Assembly (NCBI RefSeq): GCF_027244095.1
Contig: NC_069658.1
Coordinates: 117,978,501-118,042,500, forward strand
Length of the DNA stretch: 64,000 bases
Direction of reading: 5' to 3'
DNA from: Hemicordylus capensis
Taxonomy: Eukaryota > Chordata > Lepidosauria > Squamata > Cordylidae
Position numbers and translations under genes: made by a program
Notes under the pieces: generated by a model
Told to the model about the DNA's origin: nothing
Databases searched by the model: none
The model's input: the letters and a program-made list of their open reading frames with translations, nothing else
In this document: in pieces, positions 47,171 through 57,035 of the stretch
Layout: each line of letters opens with the position of its first letter
Position numbering within the stretch: the first letter of the stretch is position 1

Positions 47171-49611
47171 AGTAACTTTCCCAAGGATGGCAAGTTGTTA
47201 CAATCATGACCATCACTGAAGAAGTGTTTCATGAATTATGATGTGCATGTGCAGAATAATCGTTTCAGGTCAGACAACTTTTATACAATCTCATATAACC
47301 CCACAAGACTTTTTCATGAAGTTGTTTCACCTGGCCATTGAATGTCTCAGCAATAAAGTCTAGGTCCTACTAAGGAGGTAAACCTGTATCTGGGCTGTAC
47401 TGCTTTAGACTGCAGTTTGGACCTCACATGAATGATTAATACTCTATTCAGAAAAATTCCAGCACTGTATGGAAGAGCATTTAATCATGTGAGATCTGTG
47501 CTCTACAATGCAGTCTGGAATGGTACAACCAAAATACAGGTTTACCATTTCAGTGAGAAGGAGGCCTAAGTCATCAAATGATGAAATAGAGAACAGATGA
47601 ACATGCAAATCTTTCTGTCCTAAGAATGAGCTGGCACCTATGCCCCTGAACTTTCATAATTTATTCAAATATATTGGCTAACATGATGAGGGAAGTTATG
47701 CAAAGTGGTCTCATTAGAATCAAAGGACTTGCCTCACCTGACAAGTTAGACATTGCCTAATTACTCAATGGGATTACTGTGAGTAATTTACTCCTATGTC
47801 ACCCATAATAATAATAATAATAATTATTATTATTTATTAATATATCACAAGTGGTTAACCTAACAAAAGAAGTGGTAAAATGGACAGAATGATAACACAT
47901 GCCACTGGTCAACTAGTCCATCATATTACATGACTGCCACTGAATAAAATAATAGTTGTAACCAAATGACTGGCTTGCAGTTATAAGGATTAGAAGAAAC
48001 ACAGATGTTATTGAGTTAACTCACAGTCAAAAAGCAATAACTTGCATGTATCAAAGCTATTACAGATTACTACAAACCACTTAGATAGCAAACACATGGC
48101 CATGTTTTAATCTGCCCCATGATGCAACCAAAAAGTCTGCATAATTGTTACTACATAACTGGAAAAGAATCTTTCAGTTGTCTAGGAATGTTAAAGATCT
48201 TCAGGAATATGATGTCATGTATGATTGGCCCACTCATGTTAATTTGCAAGAATTGGATCTCTCAGCATCAGTTGTTAAAATCCAGATTTCACTCAAAGGG
48301 GTTTGTGCTCCTGGAAAGGGCTACAGAGCTCAAAAATATTATTACAGCTGGTTTCCACTGACTGTCACCTGGAACCTGCGTTAAAAGAACACACACAGCA
48401 CTGTGTGCATCGCTAGAGACTTTACTGGTATTCTACTCTGTGAAGCCAGGCAGGTATTTGTGATGATTGATCTGATTTTGTGAGAAGGAAAAAAACTGCT
48501 GTTTGGGGTTTGACAATTTACTGTGTTTAAAATCAACTTAAAGTTAACAGTCTCTACTTAACATAGCAATACTGTAAGCCATTAGGAACACCTCTGAAAA
48601 ACCCTGAAAATTAAAATGGAACGCTATTTATTACAAATCAAAATAAATAGGGAACTTTTCAGAAACTCTTTTCTCCTCAATATTTTGGATGTGACTGCAA
48701 TTCAAGTCTGTCTCTGGATCTATATGAAACCAATATCTTCTGGCTCTTTTGCTTTTTTCAGTTCCTTTTTGGAGCAATATTGCATTAGCACCTGGGCTCA
48801 ACTTGCTCTGAATATGGAAGTTGACTCTGAAAATCAGATCCAATTAACACATCCTTGATATAACAGAATACAGTGTTAATTACATGCAGCTGATCATTGC
48901 TGGGTTAATTAAACACTCACCCCCAAAAGCTAAGGCTCTAATCTAATTAACAATTACTACAGCTGTTGTTTTCTCTTTGCACCTCCTTTCTAAATGGTGC
49001 AAATTCACAGATAGGGCCCAGTCCAACAGGCTTTCCATGTAGAGAATTCCCTTTGATCTGCAAGGAATTTATTTATTATTGTTATTATTGTTAGGATAGA
49101 AAACTGGACTTAGTTTCATTCTAGGGAGATCAAAAAGACAAAAGTGCAGGTGGTGACACAGAGTGTCTGGAAAGAATAATTATCTTCCCCTGTAACTTTG
49201 AATGTAATTTCCCCAATTTTTAAATATTATTAATATGGAGCAAGTTGATACTTATAATGGCTTAAAGAGTATTAAGGCAAGTTGATACTTAAAATGGCTT
49301 AAAGAGTATTAAGGCTAAGTAATAACTTACTTAGAATTGAATTGATGGGCTACTCTTTCGTGCCCAGAGTCCCAAAATAAGCTTTGACTATAGCTCGTAT
49401 ACAATAGCTAGCTTATTTATATTGTCCCAGTCTTGCAATTACAGAAATACTGATCAAGCTTATGGTATTTATCTCTTCAGATGAACACCATAACTGTGAA
49501 GACCATGGGGAGGGGAGATGCTTTCAGGCAGAGTTATAACCCAAGGGCTCTGGGATGCTGTATCCAAGTACAGAGACGACAATGGTTGTTGGCTAACCCA
49601 ACTCTAATCAC

Positions 49612-49665
<54 letters not shown>

Positions 49666-49995
49666 CCCCTTTGAGTCCCCACACCCCAACCCAGTCTGAA
49701 CAGGACACTGTTTTAAAAAGAAAACATTTATGTGTGTATTGGTATTTGCCCTCCTGGGGACAGCACTCTTGACAGTGACTTGCACAAAAACAATCATTGG
49801 GCTAGATCTGATGCTGCGGATGTTCCAAAGGCAACAGTCTGCTGGTACTGTGAGGGTATGATCTGGAATGGCTCAAAGCTTTTTTTGAGAGTGCTAATTT
49901 TCAGTTCATGTTATGTAAAAATATAAAGTGTGAAGAGGCCCTAGAACAATGGTGTTTGGCTAACCCAACTCTAATCACATTTCAAGGGTCTCTCT

Positions 49996-50031
<36 letters not shown>

Positions 50032-50149
50032 TCCCCACATTGCAGGTTATATAAACAGAGATTTGAGATGCTTTGGTGGCATTCAGTGGAGATCTTAGCT
50101 CTTTTTGCCAGAATAATTGCTACTGTGGATAAAGGTAGCTTTGAAAGGC
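47171..50149. other. Region downstream of CER1
   Basis: Includes the 3' UTR of CER1 (end not located). A 37-base tandem duplication is at 49241-49314, a (CT)n tract at 49616-49663 and a (CA)n tract at 49999-50028. A segment of about 35 bases is duplicated directly at 49575-49612 and 49945-49982. No other gene was found. Confidence 0.55.
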
Positions 50150-50443
50150 TCAGTTGTGTTCATATACATTTGCATACAGATCTGAGTGTAGAAATCCTAT
50201 CCCAGGACGTTTAGTCTTCTGACCTTCACACTTGCATTCTTCTACAACCATAACCACCTTAATGATAGGAGTAGCCCTGGAGCAGTTCATCTCTAGGTGT
50301 TCCATGGAAAACTTGGTAGGTAAGCAGTGGGAACAGAAGGTGTAAAGACGATCTTCAGGACCAGGAACATGGAAAGAACTGCATTTCCCAAAGCACAGGT
50401 TGTTTTGTATCACCACGTTTTCACAGTTCTCATGCACAATGCT
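50150..50443 (-). CDS. CER1: CER1 exon 2: DAN/CTCK cystine-knot domain (residues 167-263)
   Basis: After a CTTTTAG acceptor the minus strand reads SIVHENCENVVIQNNLCFGK, then SHCLPTKF and VVMVVEECKCEG, the cystine-knot domain of Cerberus. With C159 from exon 1 there are nine cysteines, the same number and order as in human CER1 by my recollection, so the knot plus the extra dimer or ligand-contact cysteine are intact. The sequon NCS matches the human NCT site. The stop is at 50152-50150. The whole protein is 263 residues, against 267 in human. The tail after the last cysteine is basic and then variable, as in other species. No canonical poly(A) signal was found close to the stop. Confidence 0.96.
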   Translation of the reverse strand, partial: SIVHENCENVVIQNNLCFGKCSSFHVPGPEDRLYTFCSHCLPTKFSMEHLEMNCSRATPIIKVVMVVEECKCEGQKTKRPGIGFLHSDLYANVYEHN

Positions 50444-52500
50444 CTAAAAGAAAGCACAATGCTGTTAAAACACTCCTTAAGGCATTTTATTTAAAAATAT
50501 ATACGTTTGAGATTTCCCTTAAGCCGCTGCACAGAATAGTGAATGGGGGGGGGGAGTATTTCAACAAACAATGTAATCCATCATCCAAAGGCCATAGGGG
50601 ATGGTGGGAGTTGTAGTCCAACACATGGTGACCATGTTTGAAACATAGCAACCATTACCTCTCCTTTAAGGTAATCTAATATTGTTATGCTTATGTTACA
50701 AAAACAGGGATAAGAAATGATGGTTTGCCTTCAACTACCCAGTGTCTTTATGGTTAAAGTTAGATTTGAACCAAGGACTTCTCAACCCATTTCTTAAGTA
50801 ATTAACCACTATCTATGGCAATTCTGTATGAAACCATTGTCCAGTGTACAGAATAATGACTGGTGGATTAAAATGCAGCATTTAAGATTGCTAAGATATT
50901 TGCTGTTGTGAAGATTGAAAAAAACGCCCAGGAACATTTTTGAATGGGGTGGTATATAAATGTACTAAATAAAACAATAAAAAAGACGGAGAGAATTTGC
51001 ATCTCATGCTTGGGAAGAAGTCCCATTGATTTTTAATATTATGTAACGATTGGTGTCCAGCTCCATGTTCCTAAAGTTACTTAAAGTTAAGAAACACTTG
51101 GCACACATTAACTACTGTTGCGTCCTCAATGAGAGCTAATTAGTCTGTTTAATATTTGGAGTGGTATAGACCTCATAGCAACATAGGAGGCTGCCATATA
51201 CTGAGTCAGACCATTGGTCTATCTAACTCGGTATTGTCTTCATAGACTGGCAGCAGCTTCTCCAAGGTTGCAGGCAGGAATCTCTCAGCCCTGTCTTAGA
51301 GAAGCCAGGGAGGGAACTTGGAACCTTTATGCCCTTCCCAGAGCGGCTCCATCCCCTGAGGGGAATATCTTCCAGTGCTCACACTTCTAGACTCCCATTT
51401 ATATGCAACCAGGGGACAAGTCATGCTTGCTACCACAAGACCAGCTCTCCTCGTGTGGGAACTGTACCATCTCTGTCTTCACAAAGAAAGCAGTTTGAAA
51501 GGGCCTTCATGTGAAAATGGTGCTGCTATGAAAAACTTAGCTCGTATCCCAAGAAAGTTAGTTTTGACTAAGAGCCATTGAAATCCATGAAACAAGTTGT
51601 GACTAATTTGAGTCCCATTAATTTCAGTGGGACTTAGTAATGACAAGCTTTCTTGGATACAATCCATTGGATGAAATTCACAGTTTTCCTTACTCTGGAA
51701 TAAGGAGTCTTTCTCTGGAATAAAACTCCTTGTTCCAGAAAAATTAAGTCATTGCTCTGGTATAAAACAACTTGTTCTGGAGCAAGAATATTCTTGAGGA
51801 AGGAAAACTGGGTGCCATGGCAGACAGAAGGCTTAGATGATACATTATTTCATTGGATAAGGCTTCCTTAGCTGTGTTTTTCACCCAGCTCATTTTTCAC
51901 ATGAGAGCGCTTGCAAACAAACAGCTCTCTGCAAGAAGTCTGAAGTGGTGCAGTTTCCACAGGGGCACTGCATTGTATTGTTCTAAAACTAATTCAGTAT
52001 TGCACATATGAATTAGAGAGAGGCTTTATAGTGAGGAAGAGAGTAACAACATTCTGAGGATCAAAAAAATAATACCTTCATTAGGACCATCTTCTCAATT
52101 CAGTATAAAGGCAGAAATTCCTACACTTGAGCATTTAAAAGCCTTCACCTTAGATATGCCTTATATTTCCATTGGTATAAAATGGGAATCATCCATTTTA
52201 GTATTTACCTGTCTCCCAAGTTTTGGTGAACTCAGCAAAACAAATACAAATGTCATGGAATTTTGTGCCCAAATGCTACTAGCTGCAACACTTGCACCAT
52301 CACTATGTAATATTTTCACTTCTAGCAAGGACTGAGAAGACCATGGGCAAGTCACCTCTCTAGCTTCAGTTTCTCATCTGTAAAATGGGGGGAATTGTAA
52401 CCTACCTTACAAGGCTGACTGATGCAGAGCATTTTACAAATTACAAATGCATTGTAAATGTAGCTTTTGAAAGGTACTACATTTTGAGATGTTACTTTAC
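50444..52500 (-). other. CER1: CER1 single intron
   Basis: The 2,057-base phase-0 intron is bounded by GTAAAG and CTTTTAG on the minus strand. It carries a 5S-headed SINE (51173-51451) in the same direction as the gene, a short L2-like tail near 50930-50990 and a hairpin repeat near 51598-51668. The two-exon structure with the break just after the first knot cysteine agrees with CER1 in other vertebrates. Confidence 0.9.
51173..51451 (-). mobile_element. 5S-rRNA-headed SINE in the CER1 intron
   Basis: Reverse complement: GAGCTGGTCTTGTGGTAGCA head, then CCTGGTTGCATATAAATGGG (5S box C region), GAAGATATTCCCCTCAGGGG and the tail CCAATGGTCTGACTCAGTAT. It lacks about 20 bases (the 5S box A part) that are present in the copies at 56231 and 57871. 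Confidence 0.8.
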
Positions 52501-52998
52501 CTGAGAAAAGGGCAGAGTGCTGCAGGTCTCCTGGTACATTTCATTGGTCTTGATTGGAAGGATAACCTCTTCAGACCTTGACTTGGTTTTCAGCATAAAA
52601 TGATCCCAGAATCGCCTGGCGTCTTTCCTGAAGGGCAATTCTACTTCCCTCCTGCTGTGTGGATGGGAAAGTGGCCTTTTTGTGCTATCTGAATGCAGAG
52701 ACTCACTTGTAGGAGCCTGGCTTCCTAAAGTGTGAGCTGCATGGCTATCTACATATGGGAAAAGAAACTTGGACCTTCTTGGGTCATCTTGCTTCTTAGT
52801 CTCTGCCCCTTGGTTTGCCATAAACAAGCCAGGTTTTGTCAGAATTCCTTCATAGCCCACGAGGTCTTCCACTAGCAGATCTCGGTCTTGAGGCAGGAGG
52901 TATGGAATCCTCCTCTTTCTCTTCTGTTGCTCTTTGCCCGTTTGCTCTGCTATTCCAAGCATTGAAATCAGCAGCACCTGAAGCAATACCAAGAGCAT
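52501..52998 (-). CDS. CER1: CER1 exon 1: signal peptide, propeptide and first knot cysteine (residues 1-166)
   Basis: Cerberus is a secreted antagonist that binds Nodal, BMP and Wnt ligands in early embryos. The first ATG at 52998-52996 starts MLLVLLQVLLISMLG, a signal peptide that lines up with human MHLLLFQLLVLLPLG. A basic run KRKRR at residues 26-30 is a candidate proprotein-convertase site. The propeptide is poorly conserved except near its end, where FWDHFML, VILPIK and QETCSTLPFSQ match human FWHHFMF, VILPIK and WETCRTVPFSQ. C159 is the first cysteine of the knot. The exon ends in phase 0 at a GTAAAG donor. The open frame extends upstream to 53052 but has no earlier ATG. Confidence 0.95.
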
Positions 52999-53076
52999 TG
53001 TTCTGACCTTGTTTTTGGTGCAGCTTACCTCCTCAGTGTCCTGCTGTTTCAAAAAAAGCTTGAAGACAAACTCCTG

Positions 53077-53084
53077 TTTTTATA
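53077..53084 (-). promoter_or_regulatory. TATA box of CER1
   Basis: TATAAAAA on the minus strand lies about 80 bases upstream of the CER1 ATG. A start of transcription about 30 bases downstream would fall near 53053 and give a 5' UTR of about 55 bases. A TATA-type promoter with no CpG island suits a gene expressed in a narrow embryonic window. Confidence 0.75.
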
Positions 53085-54334
53085 GACAAGGCCCAAAGTA
53101 TTCGTTCTAGCTGCTGCGGATCATGGGGAAAAGTGAGGAGTCAGAAACGAGGAGGAGGACTAATAAGTGATGCTTATTAATCCTCCTTTACTGTAGACTG
53201 TAATTAGGATAAGGGTATGCTTTTACTCTTGGAGAATGTGGATTCAATCTGTGTTTCCAGGCAGGGCCGGATTCTAACTGTTTGGATAAATTGTTTAGTT
53301 GTGGTCTAGGAAAGTTCCTGGATGTGTATTAGCTCACCCTTTAGATTTCAGTGTTATGTTTTGTTACACCGGTTCCCCCAAGACAGAATAACAAAGGAAG
53401 CTCACAGTTCAATACAATCCAAGGGAGAATGCCACTTTGGAAGGTACAGTTTAAGACAAGGGGGGATCCTTTTCAGCAAGAAAATACAAATGGGGCAGTT
53501 GGTTAGAAAAGCGTTACTTCCAGTAGACCCACTGAGATAAATGCACTACTCTTGTGGAGAATGATACAGAACATTATTTAATTAGACTAGCTATACACTG
53601 GTCTATGACTGCAGTAAAGATTGATTGAATTAGGCTTGCTAATAACTGAATAATTTCTATTGCTTCATTAGTAGGGGTAGTGCTAACCTAAATATAATTA
53701 GCAATATAAAAACATATTTTGAACTATCCATTCACTACTGTTAACAAACTTCCCCTCCACTCCCCATACACACTTTTATTGTTACTATAGATAAAGCCAA
53801 AAAAGCATCAAGCCACACTTTCCCACCCTGCTCTCCCAGGTTTTAATTTGTTAGCACCAAATGGTAAAGCACTGGGCTTAATTTGACCCATAGCCCACCA
53901 AATTTCAGTTTTGGGAACTGTTTTCATTGTTAAACAACAACCACCTTATGAAGGTGTAATAAAGGGGTGTGCATCCGAGCATGTGCCAAGTACATAACTG
54001 AGTAAATGTAAGTGGTCTTAGATTAGGATTAGATTTGGGTTTCTGGATTAGTGTATAGGGCTTCCAGGCAGTCATTGACTTCAGCAAGAGTCTCACATTC
54101 AAAACCAACTAGTGGTAAGCATGATGTACAAGCTGATTGACATTAGATGCAGCCCATGTCTGCAAGTATTTTGCTGCGGTAAGTGCAACATTCAGTTCCC
54201 TATTGAAAAACATCGTTATTACGGGTTCGAAACTGCTGTAGATATACTACAACCAATATGGGTGAAAGACACCTTTGACAGGGATATTAATGTGATTAAA
54301 CATATTGGCTGAAATTATGTGCATTGGGGGAGGG

Positions 54335-54518
54335 GGCTGGGGCCATAACTCAGCAGCAGAACATCTGCTTGGAATGCACAAGCTCCCAGGTTCAATCCCT
54401 GGCATCTTTAGATAGGGCTGGGAGACTGCTGCCTGAAACCTTGGAGAAGCCACTGACAGAGTATTGAGAAGGTGGACTAATGGTCTGACTTGGTACAAGG
54501 CAGCTCCCTATATTCCTC
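54335..54518 (+). mobile_element. tRNA-headed SINE sharing the L2-like tail
   Basis: GGGGCCATAACTCAGCAGCA is a tRNA-like box A and GGTTCAATCCC (near 54390) a box B. The tail (GAGACTGCTGCCTGAAACCT, CTAATGGTCTGACTTGGTAC, GGCAGCTCCCTATATTCC) is the one carried by the 5S-headed SINEs, so two different pol III heads share one tail here. Confidence 0.85.
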
Positions 54519-54524
54519 AGGTCT

Positions 54525-54725
54525 CTGGTAGAACTTGGGATGCTACTGCTGCAGACCTGGAAGCAGCAGCACCACTATAGAGAAGGGGTGGTAGCACTGC
54601 CAGTGTTCCCGCATTTCCCCCATTCGCTAGAATGGTCATAAATATGGTAACACTACACGGGTAGTGCTACTGCTTCCAGGTCTGTAGCAGCTGCACTACA
54701 AACTCTACTGGGGACCTAAGCACTG
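54525..54725. repeat. Imperfect inverted repeat, MITE-like
   Basis: GCTGCAGACCTGGAAGCAGC on the left pairs with GCTTCCAGGTCTGTAGCAGC on the right, and TGGTAGCACTGCC with GGTAGTGCTACTG. Non-coding. Confidence 0.55.
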
Positions 54726-55274
54726 TACATCATGTTGGCCATTGCTCTTAACATTTTATAGGGGTTTTAAAAGAACGTATTAAAACAATTACATATTTCT
54801 ACACATGACCAAGGCCCCTCAAATCCCTGTTTGATGTTACAACTGCCTCTTGTTGCAAAGACGTCACCGCTAACCCATTCTGCTCTCCTCTCACGGCTTC
54901 ACTGTGGCTACAAGTGTGACTGGGATCCAGGAAGTACCTGACTCAGTGGTTTTTAGCAAGCCATTGTCTCTCAGCCTTGCCCTGCTTTTGCCACATAGTT
55001 TTATAAGAATTCTGGCCTACCTTTAAGGGCTGGTATAAGGATCACTGTGATAATGTAATGAAACACCTTGAATACTTGGAATCTATTTTAATCACTAAGA
55101 ATATTTTCTCAGGTCCTAAGTAGCCACCATTCAACTCAATATAACGGGCCATTTAAAGCCATCCTTCCTGCTGCGGTACCCTAGGGATTACAATTGGGGC
55201 TGCAGAGACAGGAGTCAGGGAGGCTGGTAGAGTGCTGTAGTCAAAGTCATCACAGGCCACATATGCTATCTGTG

Positions 55275-55400
55275 GATGCCCTATGCTATTCAACATTTTT
55301 ATAAATGATTTTTGATGAAGGAGTAGAGTAGAGGGGTTGCTTATTCCATTTTCGGAGGACACAAAGCTGATAGTGGTACCAGCAGCCTCCTGACTGTTTA
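55275..55400 (+). mobile_element. CR1-group LINE scrap
   Basis: TTCAACATTTTTATAAATGA and GAGGACACAAAGCTGATAGT correspond to LFNIFINDFDEGV and FADDTKL of CR1 reverse transcriptases. Confidence 0.6.
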
Positions 55401-56230
55401 ATGCATACATTTTTGGTCATGATTTCAAGTCTTTAAAAATGCATACACCATGGTGTGTGAATGGCAGACTGCTTTCCAACTCTCCAGGAGCTGGGACAAC
55501 ACGACTGCAAGCAGAAACCAGAAACCATTAAGAACAGCAGAGTTGCTGTGCTAGTTGTAACAAAACCAACAAATAGTCCTGTGTCACCTTATAATAATTT
55601 TATTGTGGCATTAAACTATCATGGATTAGACTGGAGCTCAATTTAACAGCATAGGATAACACACCATTCTTGTATCTGTCAGATATAACACACAAGGGTA
55701 CAGAGAAGAAAAAAGATTTGTAAGCAGTGGATCTGAAAGGTTATCCTCATGGGTAAATGCAGCATACAGAAACTATTGCTTTGTTTAAACAGGCTTCCCC
55801 AGCACACTGTGATTGCAACCTGGGTTCTGTATCCTGGTGGTTGTTTGAGGTGCTTGAATGTCTGAAAGCATCATTACAATATAATTGGTTTTTGGTTTTG
55901 GCATGAGTGAGCAGGATTGTGGATCACGCCAGTCTGGAGGCGCATTAAAAGGAGCAAAATGAAAACAAGCAGAATGCCTGGGAACAACAAATGGCTTCAT
56001 GAATGCACAAACAGCTCTTCACGCAAGGACTGCAATTAAATGAATAAAGGAAATGAATTGTAGATTTCCTGCAAAGATAACCTTGATTCAGAAGTATTTT
56101 TGGCTTTGGTTACCAGCATCTCTCCCTCTCTCTCATTATTTGGTGCTTTTAATGTTTGTATCTTTTAAAAAATGCTTATCACCACAGGCTTTGCAGGGAA
56201 AATGGCTTTTAAGCAAAACTTATGTACGTT

Positions 56231-56482
56231 ACATAGGAACATAGGAAGCTGCCATATACAGCGACAAACCATTGGTCCATCTAGGCTGCAGGCAGGAATC
56301 TCTCTCAAGCCCTATCTTGGAGATACCAGGGAGGGAACTTGAAACCTTCTGTTCTTCCCAGAGTGGCTCCATCTCCTGAGGGGAATATCTTCCAGTGCTC
56401 ACATGTGGTCTCCCATTCAAATGCAACCAGGGCAGACCCTGCTTAGCTAAGGGGACAAGCCATGCTTCCTACCACATGATGA
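56231..56482 (-). mobile_element. 5S-rRNA-headed SINE (best-preserved 5S part)
   Basis: The reverse complement of 56407-56446 reads CTAAGCAGGGTCTGCCCTGG, then TTGCATTTGAATGGGAGACC. Vertebrate 5S rRNA has CTAAGCAGGGTCGGGCCTGG followed by TTAGTACTTGGATGGGAGAC. Box A, intermediate element and box C are therefore kept with nearly the same spacing. The tail matches the copies at 51173 and 57871, with a small deletion near 56285. Confidence 0.87.
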
Positions 56483-56559
56483 GCAATCTTCTACATTTCT
56501 GAGTTGTTTTTTAAGAGACCAAGTTCAAAAGCAATTTATTTCTGAAAGTACAGCTCCCA

Positions 56560-57035
56560 GAACTGAACACAGTACTGCTGACGAATCAGAGTTCATATGG
56601 AGTATGGTGTCCACTTTAAGAAGCATGTAGATGAATTGGAACGGGTTCAGAGGAGGGCAACCAAAATGACCAGGAGTCTGGAAAACAAGTCCTCTGAGGA
56701 AAAGTTGAAGAAACTGGGTATGTTTAACCTGATGTAGAGAAGACTGCATACTTCATTTACCTGAAGGGCTGGCACACATAAAAGGGCAAAGACTTGTTCT
56801 CTGCTGCCGCAAAGGGCAGGACTAGATCTACTGGAGCGTAAGTTACAGGAGGCTAGATGTTGGCTGAACATTAGGAGAAACTTCTAATTGGTAAGAGCAG
56901 TCCAACAATGGAACCAATTGGCTCTCCTTCACTGGAAGTCTTTAAGCAGAGATACAGCCATCTGTTGGAGATGCTCTAGCTCTGGATTTCCTGTATAGAG
57001 CAGGGTGTGAGACTAGATAATTCTCTTTGATCTGT
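56560..57035 (+). mobile_element. CR1 LINE 3' fragment
   Basis: LDELERVQRRATKM-like reading near 56629-56670, then EEKLKKLGMFNL, are CR1 C-terminal motifs. It differs from the family at 5325-7912. The end is a degraded CR1 tail, and an L2 copy follows directly. Confidence 0.7.

Noticed and set aside
49616-49663. CRISPR-like or functional repeat array
   Set aside because: This and the other regular arrays (12072, 34847, 49999, 60461) are simple microsatellites without spacers.
52999-53052. Upstream extension of CER1 exon 1
   Set aside because: The frame is open but has no ATG; the signal peptide starts at the ATG at 52998, and the TATA box would place the transcript start near 53053.
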